Source: a virus. From it: a DNA stretch of 64,000 nt. A model generated the notes under the pieces. The model ran no database searches. It saw only the letters and a program-made list of their open reading frames with translations, and was not told the DNA's origin. The position numbers and the translations under genes are program-made. The DNA lies in IMG/VR virus record IMGVR_UViG_3300007734_000751, positions 1 through 64,000 of that record; one strand, written 5' to 3'. Shown piece after piece: positions 24,187-31,913 of this stretch (the stretch's first letter is position 1; each line of letters opens with the position of its first letter).

Positions 24187-24780
24187 ATGTTATTTGTGCC
24201 TGCCTATTGGCCGTTCTTTAAGAGCGGCGAACTGAGACGCTTTGACTATAGCAACCCTAACGCGCCTAGCTTCACATCTGTGTTTAGCTACGATAAGGGC
24301 AGCGATAGCATGCTGTACAACAATTATGATTCAGCCGGCACCTGGCTGAACAAATGGTATTATCAATACCGCACAGGCTTTGGCGTTGCTGAATGGCGCG
24401 ATGATTATCCAGGCAACAAGAAGGTCGTACTTAACCCGCCGATTGGCTGGGGCGAGTTCCAAGAAGTCGGGTCTGACTACGTAAATTACCCGCGCTTTGA
24501 TTTCTTTAAATGCTGGCCCCCAGCGTCAAGTAAGGGCGTACAGATCGTACACTTTGAAGAGCATATCTCGCAGATGTCTGCGCTTGGTGTGTATTACCAA
24601 GACGTGATCAAGTTCAGCTATTTGCAGAATTGGGATGGCAAACCTGCGACCGGCGCGCGCTATTGGATGGCGCTTGGCGTTGGGCCAATACAAACACAGT
24701 TCTTAACGCAAGACGCAAAAGATCCAACAAAGATAACGGAGTCAATCGTATGGGAAGCGAAGATAACGACCGTGAATTAA
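24187..24780 (+). CDS. Conserved aromatic-rich protein of unknown function
   Basis: A 197-residue protein, very rich in Trp, Tyr and Phe (FVPAYWPFFKSGELRRFDY, YNNYDSAGTWLNKWYYQY, FFKCWPPASS). No signal peptide or transmembrane helix is apparent. It starts behind CAGGAGAAATC. The 201-residue unit 2 protein is strongly conserved. It lies between the recombination genes and the DNA polymerase, so an early role is likely. The aromatic content suggests a compact beta protein, perhaps binding nucleic acid or a host protein. I cannot name a family. Confidence 0.75.
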   Translation: MLFVPAYWPFFKSGELRRFDYSNPNAPSFTSVFSYDKGSDSMLYNNYDSAGTWLNKWYYQYRTGFGVAEWRDDYPGNKKVVLNPPIGWGEFQEVGSDYVNYPRFDFFKCWPPASSKGVQIVHFEEHISQMSALGVYYQDVIKFSYLQNWDGKPATGARYWMALGVGPIQTQFLTQDAKDPTKITESIVWEAKITTVN

Positions 24781-24938
24781 GACTAAAGCAATTGATGGGC
24801 GATCTATTGTTCACCATCAAACAATATTCTGACAAACATGAGAAACCCGATGAGATCCTTTTTGTTCTTGACCGTATCGTTGACGCTTATCACACAGCCA
24901 TTAAAATCACAAGAAGTGGAGACGCCAAGGTTCACTGA
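24750..24938 (+). CDS. Small acidic helical protein
   Basis: A 62-residue protein starting inside the end of the previous gene. It is charged and helical (DNDRELRLKQLMGDLL) with a conserved KPDEILFVLDRIVDAYHTA segment. Unit 2 carries an 80-residue version with a longer acidic/basic N-terminus (MSDRSDMEYYLDALDREDRK), which supports this frame. Its last 100 bases overlap the next gene in a second frame. Function unknown; it may bind the polymerase or a neighbour. Confidence 0.65.
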   Translation: MGSEDNDRELRLKQLMGDLLFTIKQYSDKHEKPDEILFVLDRIVDAYHTAIKITRSGDAKVH

Positions 24939-25077
24939 GATGAACTACGGCGAGCAAACTTTCATCTATGATCGCAACGGGCGCATGGTCGCTGCGGGCG
25001 TAGGCGATGAGTATGGCATGTATTACAGCAACCGCTACGGCCAGACTATCGGCACAAGATATGATGCACCAAAATGA
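24838..25077 (+). CDS. Small predicted secreted protein, overlapping gene
   Basis: A 79-residue frame with an N-terminal signal peptide (FLFLTVSLTLITQPLKSQE, about residues 8-26) and a mature part with NYGEQTFIYDRNGRMVAAGVG and repeated Tyr/Gly turns. An ATG at 24850 is an alternative start. About 100 bases overlap the preceding gene. The mature part is almost invariant in unit 2, so it is a real gene. A periplasmic protein in a replication block is unusual and may affect the host envelope or superinfection. Confidence 0.65.
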   Translation: MRNPMRSFLFLTVSLTLITQPLKSQEVETPRFTEMNYGEQTFIYDRNGRMVAAGVGDEYGMYYSNRYGQTIGTRYDAPK

Positions 25078-26966
25078 TCTGGCTTGATTTTGAAACGCGG
25101 AGCGAGTGCGATCTAAAATCGATGGGCGTATATAACTACGCCCGTCATCCCACAACAGAAGTGTTGTGTATGTCTTACGCATACAACGACGATCCTGTGC
25201 AGACGTGGCGTCCAGGCGAGCCGTTCCCACGCTTGAACGGTCAGATCCGCGCGCACAACGCAGCGTTTGAGCGTCTGATTTTCTGGCATGTGTTAGACAA
25301 ACAGATCCCGCTTGAACAATTCTACTGCACCGCGTCACAAGCGAGAGCTAACTGTGCGCCAGGATCGCTCGAAGACGTTGCGCGTTTTGCTGGCACAAGC
25401 ATGCGTAAAGATCACCGAGGCAACTACTTGGTGCGTAAGCTCTGCATCCCGCCGTTCAGCAACGACGTGCGTTTGCTGCAAGAGCTGGTAGAATATTGCG
25501 AACAAGACGTGCGTACGATGCGCGCGGCATCTAAGGCGATGCGGGAACTGACAGATGAAGAGCTGGCAGATTATCATACTAATGAGCGGATCAATGATCG
25601 CGGCGTCTTGGTTGACGTATTTTTATGCCAAGCGGCGGTTCGATTTGCGGCTGATGAATTACAGGAAATCGAACGAATCGTTCGTGAGGTTACGAATGGC
25701 GAGATTACATCAGTCCGAAGCCCTAAGATGCGACAATGGGTTCAAGATCGTGTCGGCCCCGCAGCCCTCAAGCTCATGGAGCGCGACGACAAGTATAGTA
25801 TCGACAAGACGGCGCGCGCAAATTTATTGGCGATGGACGATCCTGAAGAAGTGCCGCCAGATGTTGCCGACGTTATACAGTGCGCTGACGATCTTTGGGC
25901 GTCTTCTGTAGCAAAGTTCAAGCGCCTTAACGATCTCGCCGGCGATGACCACAGAGTACGCGGCGCGTTCGTGTTCGCAGGTGGCAGCGCAACAGGGCGC
26001 GCGTCTAGCTACGGCGCGCAGGTTCATAATTTCACGCGCGTCTGCGCCGAAGAGCCAGAGGCTGTGCGTCATGCGATGGTGCGCGGACATAAGATCGTGC
26101 CTAAGTTCGGCAAGCGCGTCACTGATGTGCTCAAAGGTATGTTACGTCCTGCGATGATTCCGGCCAAGGGTCATCAGTTCGTCGTCGCCGATTGGTCGTC
26201 CATAGAAGCCCGTGTTACTCCGTGGTTGTCCATGAATGGCGATGACAAGCTTGCGTTATTTAATTCTGGACAAGATGTGTATAAGTTCAACGCATCAAAA
26301 ACCTTTGGTTGTGCAATAGAAGATGTGACAAAAGACCAACGCCAGGTTGGTAAAGTGCAAGAGCTTGCGTGTGGTTTTGCCGGCGGTGTCGGCGCGTTTG
26401 CTGCGATGGGTCGTGTATACGGAATTAACATGCCGGAAGACGAAGCCAGACGCATGGTAAACGCCTGGAGACTCGCAAATAAATGGTCAGTGCCGTTCTG
26501 GAATGACATCGAGATGGCGTACACGCGGGCGCTAGGTCGTCAAGACGAAATATTTAGCGCGGGTAGAATTAAATACTTGTTTCGCGGTGAGCACCTTTGG
26601 TATGCTCTCCCTTCGGGTCGCGTTCTTTGTTATCCCTATGCGCGGTTTGAAGATGACGGCAGTATAACTTACGCCAAAGCATCTTGGAAACCAGCCGCAG
26701 ACGCAAAGGAATGGCCCCGTGCACGGCTATGGCGTGGGCTTGCATGTGAGAATGTAACCCAAGCAGTTGCAAATGATTTATTAAGGTACAGTCTACGAAA
26801 TTTAAATAATGTTGTGCTTCATGTGCATGACGAAATAGTTGTCGAATCAGATGAGCCGGAAATAGCAAGGGAGGCTATGGTTCGTGTGATGACAACGCCG
26901 CCAGATTGGGCGGTTGGATTACCACTTGCCGTTGAGGCTAATATTATGGGGCGTTATGGAAAATAG
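25074..26966 (+). CDS. DNA polymerase, family A
   Basis: A 630-residue replicative polymerase. The exonuclease part begins at once: LDFETRSECDL (Exo I, residues 4-14), AHNAAFERLI (Exo II, ~62) and YCEQDVRTM (Exo III, ~140). The polymerase part has VVADWSSIEARVTPWLS (motif A, ~370-385), an ENVTQAVANDLLRYS segment (~555-570) and VLHVHDEIVVESDE (motif C, ~580-592). It is shorter than E. coli Pol I and has no 5' nuclease domain, like other phage versions. The start overlaps the preceding stop (ATGA) and the end overlaps the primase-helicase start by 11 bases. Confidence 0.93.
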   Translation: MIWLDFETRSECDLKSMGVYNYARHPTTEVLCMSYAYNDDPVQTWRPGEPFPRLNGQIRAHNAAFERLIFWHVLDKQIPLEQFYCTASQARANCAPGSLEDVARFAGTSMRKDHRGNYLVRKLCIPPFSNDVRLLQELVEYCEQDVRTMRAASKAMRELTDEELADYHTNERINDRGVLVDVFLCQAAVRFAADELQEIERIVREVTNGEITSVRSPKMRQWVQDRVGPAALKLMERDDKYSIDKTARANLLAMDDPEEVPPDVADVIQCADDLWASSVAKFKRLNDLAGDDHRVRGAFVFAGGSATGRASSYGAQVHNFTRVCAEEPEAVRHAMVRGHKIVPKFGKRVTDVLKGMLRPAMIPAKGHQFVVADWSSIEARVTPWLSMNGDDKLALFNSGQDVYKFNASKTFGCAIEDVTKDQRQVGKVQELACGFAGGVGAFAAMGRVYGINMPEDEARRMVNAWRLANKWSVPFWNDIEMAYTRALGRQDEIFSAGRIKYLFRGEHLWYALPSGRVLCYPYARFEDDGSITYAKASWKPAADAKEWPRARLWRGLACENVTQAVANDLLRYSLRNLNNVVLHVHDEIVVESDEPEIAREAMVRVMTTPPDWAVGLPLAVEANIMGRYGK

Positions 26967-29256
26967 AATCTTAGACTATGTCATTAGTCTTGCCGAAACC
27001 GGCGAAACGCCGCTTATCGTGCGTCAGATTCCACTTATGCGTGGTGGGGTTCATCAACAATATTTGGACGGATCTTATAAATATACTTGGCCCGCTTACT
27101 TGCCCGCGCATAAGCGCAAGAAAGGTGAAGCATGGTATATTAATACAGGTTCTTTTATTGTTGAGCGATTAAAAGACCGCATAAGCGCCGCAACAGCAAA
27201 TTGCGAATACGTGCTCTTTATGATGTTGGACGATATCGGCACTAAGTCCAAGATACCGCCGCTTAAGCCGACATGGATCGTTGAGACAAGCCCAGGCAAT
27301 TTTCAGTGGTGTTACGCATTTAGAGAACAACCTACAATAGGAGAATATTGTGCAGCCATTACAGCTATCGCCGACGCTGGTTATACCGACAAGGGCGCTA
27401 CTAATGCTGTGCGTAATTGCCGCTTGCCTGGTTCAGTTAATCTAAAGCCAGGACGCGATGCATTTACCTGCGTAGAAATAGAATTTAATCCTACTATAGA
27501 CTACACGTTAAAAGAAATATGCGATGCGCTCGGCGTTGTGCCAGGTGAAGCGTCTACGTCAATTTATAAATCAGTAACTGTAGAAGATACCGGCATTGAT
27601 AACGTAATGACGTGGCTCAACGAGCAAGGGCTTGTTCTGTCGCGTCCTAATCCTGCGGGATGGATGGGCGTTGTATGTCCTAATCACGAAGAACATAGTG
27701 ATGGACAGATTGAAGGCCGGTACAAGCCACTAGACAGATCTTATTGCTGTAAACACGCGCATTGCGAGCACCTTAACAGCGAAGCGTTTCTTACATGGGT
27801 CGCCGACAATGGTGGCCCGCGCGAGCGCCAAGGTATTCGAGGCGATCTTATTGCAAATGAATTTAAAGCAATGTTTGAAGGCATCAAGCCTAACGCGCTC
27901 TATCCAGATGTTGCATCTGAGCGTGTGGCGCAGGTAGATCGAGAAGAGGCTGGGCGTGTTGAGCGCGGTAGCTGGTATGAGCGCTTTGCGTACATCGTAG
28001 ATGACGACGCTTACTTTGACATGACAACGCGTAACGAGATCTCGCGCGGATCTTTCAATGCTATCTTTCGGCACATCAACTGCACATCAGTGCACAACCC
28101 CAAGCGCCGCATCGAGGCGTCTGTTTGTTTCGATGAGAACAGGCAAGAGCACAAAGCAAAATTATTGAAAGGCTTAACCTATGCGGCAGGTGAAAAGATC
28201 TTGGTGCATAAAGATGGCGAAGTCTATGGCAATAGATGGCGAGATGCGCGTCCCACTGTCGCACGAACAACTAGTGATATATCTCGCTTTACTGCCCATT
28301 GTGAACGATTGGTGGGAGATGAGATTGAACGAAACCATTGCTACGACGTTATGGCGTTTAAGCTCCAACACCCAGAAGTAAAAGTAAATCACGCCGTGTT
28401 GCATGGCGGCGATGAAGGCTCCGGCAAAGATACGATGTGGGCACCATTCATTTGGTCTGTCTGTGGCCCGAACAATCACAACTGGGGTATCATAGACAAC
28501 GAGAGCCTCTCTTCGCAGTGGGGCTATCAGCTAGAGAGCGAGATACTCATTCTTAACGAGCTACGCGAGCCGGAGGCCCGTGAGCGCCGCGCGCTGGCTA
28601 ACAAGCTCAAGCCCATTATTGCTGCGCCGCCTGACATGCTGCCGATCAACCGCAAGGGTCTGCATCCTTACGAGATGATCAACCGGCTGCTTGTGCTCGC
28701 GTTCACCAACGATCCGATTCCGATCTCTATACCGTCGCAAGACCGCCGCTGGTTCTGTCTGTGGTCTACTGCGCCGCGCATGTCGCCCGATGAGGCGCGT
28801 GAGATCTGGGCCTGGTATAAGGCCGGTGGCTTTGAGGCTATCGCCGCTTGGCTCTATGCGCGCGATGTGAGCAAGTTCAACCCTACCGCTGCGCCGCCTA
28901 TCACTGATTTCAAGCTTTCGCTTGTTGAGCATGGCATGTCTATGGCCGAGAGCTTTATCGTCGAGATGGCGCGCGGTCGCAAAGGCGATTTTGCTGCCGG
29001 CGTTATCGGTGGCCCGTTCCACGACATATGCTCGCGTATAAGCACCATGGCAGGCAATGGCGTTAAGGTGCCACAGGCAGCGCTTCTCCATGCGCTCAAG
29101 GAGGCCGGCTGGATAGATTGCGGGCGGCTGCACTCAGGTAAATATCAGACCAAGCGCCATGTGTTCTGCGCGCCTGAGATGGCTAGTCATAAAAATTCCG
29201 ACCTTCGGAACATGTGCGAACCCAATCCAACCCCAACCCTACAGGTGGTCAAATGA
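26956..29256 (+). CDS. Primase-helicase (RepB-like primase plus D5/DUF5906-type ATPase)
   Basis: A 766-residue replication protein starting at the ATG that overlaps the polymerase stop; an earlier in-frame ATG lies deep in the polymerase. Residues ~80-170 resemble RepB-type archaeo-eukaryotic primases (WIVETSPGNFQWCYAF, then AVRNCRLPGSVNLKPG). A Cys/His cluster near residues 235-265 (CPNHEEHS, then YCCKHAHCEH) looks like zinc binding. Residues ~483-495 hold GGDEGSGKDTMW, a Walker A of the DUF5906/D5 ATPases, followed by ILILNELREPE and AFTNDPIPI. It should prime and unwind at the fork together with the polymerase. Confidence 0.85.
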   Translation: MENRILDYVISLAETGETPLIVRQIPLMRGGVHQQYLDGSYKYTWPAYLPAHKRKKGEAWYINTGSFIVERLKDRISAATANCEYVLFMMLDDIGTKSKIPPLKPTWIVETSPGNFQWCYAFREQPTIGEYCAAITAIADAGYTDKGATNAVRNCRLPGSVNLKPGRDAFTCVEIEFNPTIDYTLKEICDALGVVPGEASTSIYKSVTVEDTGIDNVMTWLNEQGLVLSRPNPAGWMGVVCPNHEEHSDGQIEGRYKPLDRSYCCKHAHCEHLNSEAFLTWVADNGGPRERQGIRGDLIANEFKAMFEGIKPNALYPDVASERVAQVDREEAGRVERGSWYERFAYIVDDDAYFDMTTRNEISRGSFNAIFRHINCTSVHNPKRRIEASVCFDENRQEHKAKLLKGLTYAAGEKILVHKDGEVYGNRWRDARPTVARTTSDISRFTAHCERLVGDEIERNHCYDVMAFKLQHPEVKVNHAVLHGGDEGSGKDTMWAPFIWSVCGPNNHNWGIIDNESLSSQWGYQLESEILILNELREPEARERRALANKLKPIIAAPPDMLPINRKGLHPYEMINRLLVLAFTNDPIPISIPSQDRRWFCLWSTAPRMSPDEAREIWAWYKAGGFEAIAAWLYARDVSKFNPTAAPPITDFKLSLVEHGMSMAESFIVEMARGRKGDFAAGVIGGPFHDICSRISTMAGNGVKVPQAALLHALKEAGWIDCGRLHSGKYQTKRHVFCAPEMASHKNSDLRNMCEPNPTPTLQVVK

Positions 29257-29453
29257 AACCCGGTGCTATGCATGCCTTGAAAGATCCGTCACGTCTAACG
29301 CCTGCCGAGGAGCGCATATACGCCTACATGAAAGAGGGTTTGACCGCGAAGGAGATTGCTGTGAGAATAGGAACTGGAACTGCGGGAGCGATGAACTGCC
29401 GCATCAAGGTCATACGAGAAAAGCTTGCTACGCGCCTTATGCCTACTGGTTAG
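29253..29453 (+). CDS. Small helix-turn-helix protein
   Basis: A 66-residue protein starting on the primase-helicase stop (ATGA). RLTPAEERIYAYMKEGLTAK followed by EIAVRIG and VIREKL fits a LuxR/sigma-type helix-turn-helix. Unit 2 has a related HTH gene at another place (61419-61598), just before the aromatic-rich unknown gene. It may regulate phage transcription. The track of the frame upstream of 29253 is excluded because it lies in the previous gene. Confidence 0.75.
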   Translation: MKPGAMHALKDPSRLTPAEERIYAYMKEGLTAKEIAVRIGTGTAGAMNCRIKVIREKLATRLMPTG

Positions 29454-29482
29454 GGTTACCGTTTTATGGATGCTTTTCATTT

Positions 29483-29500
29483 GGTTCTTTATTGAGAACC
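29483..29500 (+). other. Short hairpin before gene 29516-29968
   Basis: GGTTCT and AGAACC pair around a TTATTG loop. It lies 16 bases upstream of the next start and just before its GAGGGTAGG ribosome site. It has no T tract, so it is not a convincing terminator and might be a leader structure. Confidence 0.3.
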
Positions 29501-29515
29501 GAAAGAGGGTAGGTA

Positions 29516-29968
29516 ATGGTTGACGAAGTAAACGCATTGCTCGGCAGGATAGCCAGGGAGCGCTATTCTAGCAAAGAGGCGCTCAAAGACCTGCCGGAAC
29601 CATCCTACTTGGATGACCTTACGTTTATGTATCAGCATAACTTTATGCCGCGATACAACGCGCTCGCGGCGCAATTGTTCGGGCCTGGGCCATCCTACAG
29701 CGACCCCTTAACGAGCCGTGAGCGCTCGCCTGTAGGGTTTATGGGCGACATGCCTACACAGGCTACCCCAGCCCAGCCGATGGCCCTGAACGCCTTCGTC
29801 TTTAATCCTATGCGCGCCTATCCGCGCTATTACACCGCAACTGAAACCTCTAATGAAGACGTTAAAGGCCCAAGCAAGTTGATGGAAGGTTTTAGCTATT
29901 TAGGCAACGACCGCCCCTGGGGCTTTATGGATATGACCTCGGGGCGCTATCCAGGCTTCGTCAAATAA
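29516..29968 (+). CDS. Unknown protein at the end of the replication block
   Basis: A 150-residue protein with a helical N-terminus (VDEVNALLGRIARERYSSKE) and a Pro/Tyr/Met-rich remainder (FVFNPMRAYPRYYTATE, then LGNDRPWGFMDM). It has a good ribosome site (GAGGGTAGGTA). It ends just before a strong two-way hairpin at which the leftward small-gene cluster also ends. I recognise no family; the disordered, aromatic-rich C-terminus suggests a binding protein or an internal virion component. Confidence 0.65.
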   Translation: MVDEVNALLGRIARERYSSKEALKDLPEPSYLDDLTFMYQHNFMPRYNALAAQLFGPGPSYSDPLTSRERSPVGFMGDMPTQATPAQPMALNAFVFNPMRAYPRYYTATETSNEDVKGPSKLMEGFSYLGNDRPWGFMDMTSGRYPGFVK

Positions 29969-29970
29969 AA

Positions 29971-30000
29971 GCCCTCTAGCTATGGGGGCAGCTAGAGGGC
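29971..30000 (-). terminator. Hairpin terminator between convergent units
   Basis: GCCCTCTAGCT (29971-29981) and AGCTAGAGGGC (29990-30000) form a perfect 11-bp stem with an 8-base loop. On the minus strand it is followed by TTTTATTT, so it should stop the leftward small-gene transcript. On the plus strand there is no T tract, but the stem may also slow the rightward transcript. Confidence 0.8.
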
Positions 30001-30096
30001 AGGAGGCTTGCATATAAGGCCAAGGGAGGAGGCCATAGGCCGCACCCTAACGCATCACGATAAACGCTACAAGACCTAAAACGAAAAGCGTTAAGA

Positions 30097-30282
30097 TCAA
30101 AACATCGTATCCAGATACTGGACAATTTCCGCTTCTGTCATGCCTGTCTTTCTAGTCCATTTTGTCCAGAAACGCCACAGAGGCTTGTTGACATTCTCGC
30201 ATGGCTCGTCGCGTGGAATGTCGGGAATGGTGCATTGCAGCTCCTCGTATTGCTCTAGAAAATATTCTTTTATTTTAGACAT
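30097..30282 (-). CDS. Small unknown protein, last gene of the leftward cluster
   Basis: A 61-residue protein (KIKEYFLEQYEELQCTIPDI, then WTKWTRKTGMTEAEIVQYL) with helical ends and a Trp-rich centre. It starts 10 bases after the DnaA-like gene, behind GAGGTGCTGCT. No family is recognised. Placement in an unbroken run of small overlapping leftward genes supports it as real. Confidence 0.55.
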   Translation of the reverse strand: MSKIKEYFLEQYEELQCTIPDIPRDEPCENVNKPLWRFWTKWTRKTGMTEAEIVQYLDTMF

Positions 30283-30291
30283 AGCAGCACC

Positions 30292-30549
30292 TCAATGATT
30301 GCTGTTACTAGGACAATAAACGCCGATTCTTCGTTTTTCATAGTTAATCCCGCTTATGATGGTTGTATGGTCGCGTTTAAAGACGCGCGCTATTTGCGTA
30401 TAAGTTTTATCGGTTTCTATATGCGCGCGATACATGGCCTTGCGGCGCACTGCGATAACGCGCAGCGTGTTGTTATAAGAGATAAGGGTTTCATAGCTTA
30501 ACCCCGCCGCTTTCGCCTCCTCTTGTATTATTTGCTTTATTGTTTTCAT
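30292..30549 (-). CDS. Stand-alone DnaA domain IV-like DNA-binding protein
   Basis: An 85-residue protein. RVIAVRRKAMYRAHIETDKT followed by YTQIARVFKRDHTTIISGI matches the helix-turn-helix of DnaA domain IV, including the RDHTT signature loop that reads the DnaA box. The ATPase domains of DnaA are absent. I prefer the ATG at 30549 over an in-frame ATG at 30570 because the domain fits it and AGGAGGCGAAAG-type sequence lies farther upstream. It could redirect or block host DnaA at the DnaA boxes of the phage or host. Its 5' end overlaps the gene upstream by 59 bases. Confidence 0.75.
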   Translation of the reverse strand: MKTIKQIIQEEAKAAGLSYETLISYNNTLRVIAVRRKAMYRAHIETDKTYTQIARVFKRDHTTIISGINYEKRRIGVYCPSNSNH

Positions 30550-30751
30550 GTGGCCCCATATTAAAAGCAAAATTTAAAGCGCTCGCTATTGTCGCCAAAC
30601 CGCGCAAGTCTGCATGCGTTACGTAAAGGCGCATGATCGGCGTTTCTTTTCCATCACACTTGTAAATGATAACGCAGCTAGTGTTATCAGTCTTGATTGC
30701 TTTAGCTTTCATGCGCCCTGGGTGGTCACAAAATAAATCAAGATGTAGCAT
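30491..30751 (-). CDS. Small unknown protein of the leftward cluster
   Basis: An 86-residue protein. The N-terminal 55 residues look beta-rich (CVIIYKCDGKETPIMRLYV) and then a helix (LRGLATIASALNFAFNMG). An ATG at about residue 14 is an alternative start, but the ATG at 30751 overlaps the previous gene by 14 bases in the style of this cluster. The C-terminus overlaps the DnaA-like gene. No family recognised. Confidence 0.55.
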   Translation of the reverse strand: MLHLDLFCDHPGRMKAKAIKTDNTSCVIIYKCDGKETPIMRLYVTHADLRGLATIASALNFAFNMGPHENNKANNTRGGESGGVKL

Positions 30752-30989
30752 TTAATTTTTCCTTGTATTTTTTGACCATGCCTTCAAGGTAGCCATTGCG
30801 GACTGATAACTCTAAAATCTTGTCCTCCATGTCTTTAACTGTCCCAAACCCCCTTGCGACATAATTTAATTGTCTTTGAAGGCGTTCAATTTCCTTGTTT
30901 GCCTTTTTTAACTCGCGCAACAATAAGATCGGCTTGTTAAGCTCGTTAATCACATCATCTATTGGATTAGTTTTTCGTGGCGCGCGCAT
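30738..30989 (-). CDS. Small coiled-coil protein
   Basis: An 83-residue protein that is nearly all heptad-like helix after residue 10 (LRELKKANKEIERLQRQLN, then KILELSVRNGYLEGMVKKYK) with a basic N-terminus (MRAPRKTNP). Such small coiled-coil proteins are frequent in early phage regions and may bind host factors. It overlaps the small gene upstream by 23 bases. Confidence 0.6.
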   Translation of the reverse strand: MRAPRKTNPIDDVINELNKPILLLRELKKANKEIERLQRQLNYVARGFGTVKDMEDKILELSVRNGYLEGMVKKYKEKLNATS

Positions 30990-31098
30990 TGATTTCCCCC
31001 TCTATTAACTCGCGGCGTGTCTCGTCACCCTCACCCTGTAACATTAGCTCAAGCGCCGGTGTGGATAGGCGATAAAGCAAACAGCAAAAATCGTACAT
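30967..31098 (-). CDS. Very small protein of the leftward cluster
   Basis: A 43-residue frame (MYDFCCLLYRLSTPALELML, then an acidic Glu/Arg-rich end) that fills the space between two better supported genes and overlaps the downstream start by 23 bases. It begins one base before the stop of the membrane peptide gene upstream. Support comes only from tight packing, so confidence is modest. Confidence 0.4.
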   Translation of the reverse strand: MYDFCCLLYRLSTPALELMLQGEGDETRRELIEGEINARATKN

Positions 31099-31099
31099 G

Positions 31100-31198
31100 C
31101 TAGCCTCGTTCTATTAGGTAAAGTATGGTTATGATTGCCGCAGGTATGGCTAGGCTAACGCTTGCCGCTAGCCCTATGAGATAAAGAGCTTGCCTCAT
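31100..31198 (-). CDS. Very small membrane peptide
   Basis: A 32-residue frame with one hydrophobic helix spanning residues ~4-28 (ALYLIGLAASVSLAIPAA). Its ATG overlaps the stop of the gene upstream (ATGA), which argues for translation by coupling. It could target the host membrane. No homologue is available in the window because unit 2 is cut before this region. Confidence 0.5.
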   Translation of the reverse strand: MRQALYLIGLAASVSLAIPAAIITILYLIERG

Positions 31199-31509
31199 AT
31201 GTCTGCCTCATAACATGCGTCTTCTTCACATGATTGCTGCACATGGTCGCTATTTATTAGCGCGTCATATATAAGCTTATAAAGCCAGTGATCCTGGCTA
31301 AGATTAAGAGGCGACAAGTCTTTTTTATTGTTATGCAAAACAATTGACGTGATATCGATATCAGTGGCCCAGGCGTCAAAAATTCCTACGTCCGGCTCCG
31401 CGTCAGCCATTGTATACTCTATATCCGCTTCCCCTGTAGCTGTGACGGCATAGCCTGGAATTAACTCCAGCTCCTCAAAATTATATGTGAACGTGTTCGT
31501 CTTTTTCAT
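31195..31509 (-). CDS. Acidic unknown protein
   Basis: A 104-residue, strongly acidic protein (FEELELIPGYAVTATGEADI, then many Asp/Glu). I chose the ATG at 31509 behind AAGGGGGATAAC over one at 31551, which would run into the upstream gene. The acidic composition and early location recall DNA-mimic inhibitors, but this is speculation from charge alone. It overlaps the next gene start by four bases. Confidence 0.55.
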   Translation of the reverse strand: MKKTNTFTYNFEELELIPGYAVTATGEADIEYTMADAEPDVGIFDAWATDIDITSIVLHNNKKDLSPLNLSQDHWLYKLIYDALINSDHVQQSCEEDACYEADI

Positions 31510-31519
31510 GTTATCCCCC

Positions 31520-31705
31520 TTAGTCGTTCTCAGCCGTTCTATCCCAGTCATACCGCGCGCAGTGTTGGCGCTCGGCTTCGTTGTCGTACTCTTCTTGCAT
31601 AGTGTGCAGCGCGTCGATTAAATGCCAAGGCAAGGGCGCGGGTTGAGCGTTTAAGATTTTAATAAGCGCCTCGACCGCCTCATGTTCTAGTGTTAGCTCT
31701 ATCAT
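31520..31705 (-). CDS. Small unknown protein
   Basis: A 61-residue protein (MIELTLEHEAVEALIKILN, then LPWHLIDALHTMQEEYDNEA) rich in Glu and His, likely two helices. The ATG at 31705 is preferred over the long upstream extension because it follows the previous stop within two bases. No family recognised. Confidence 0.5.
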   Translation of the reverse strand: MIELTLEHEAVEALIKILNAQPAPLPWHLIDALHTMQEEYDNEAERQHCARYDWDRTAEND

Positions 31706-31706
31706 G

Positions 31707-31913
31707 TTACACCCCATAGGTTTCGATATATTGACGCGCCGCGCGATAGCCCATGACGGTAAACGCGTCATTAATTTGATCGATATATTTAAGCTCGGCT
31801 TGCTCATTAACGCCGCGCATAGCGTCAGCAGCAGCTCTCGCGTCTTTAACAATATATTCAAGCTCGGCGTCAGTCTTTTTATGATATGGGTGATCTTTTA
31901 ATGGCTTTTTCAT
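31707..31913 (-). CDS. Small helical unknown protein
   Basis: A 68-residue Ala/Asp-rich helical protein (KKTDAELEYIVKDARAAADA, then DQINDAFTVMGYRAARQYIE). The KTDAELEYIVKDA pattern with a basic start is common in small phage proteins. It overlaps the upstream gene by four bases (ATGA). Confidence 0.6.
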   Translation of the reverse strand: MKKPLKDHPYHKKTDAELEYIVKDARAAADAMRGVNEQAELKYIDQINDAFTVMGYRAARQYIETYGV

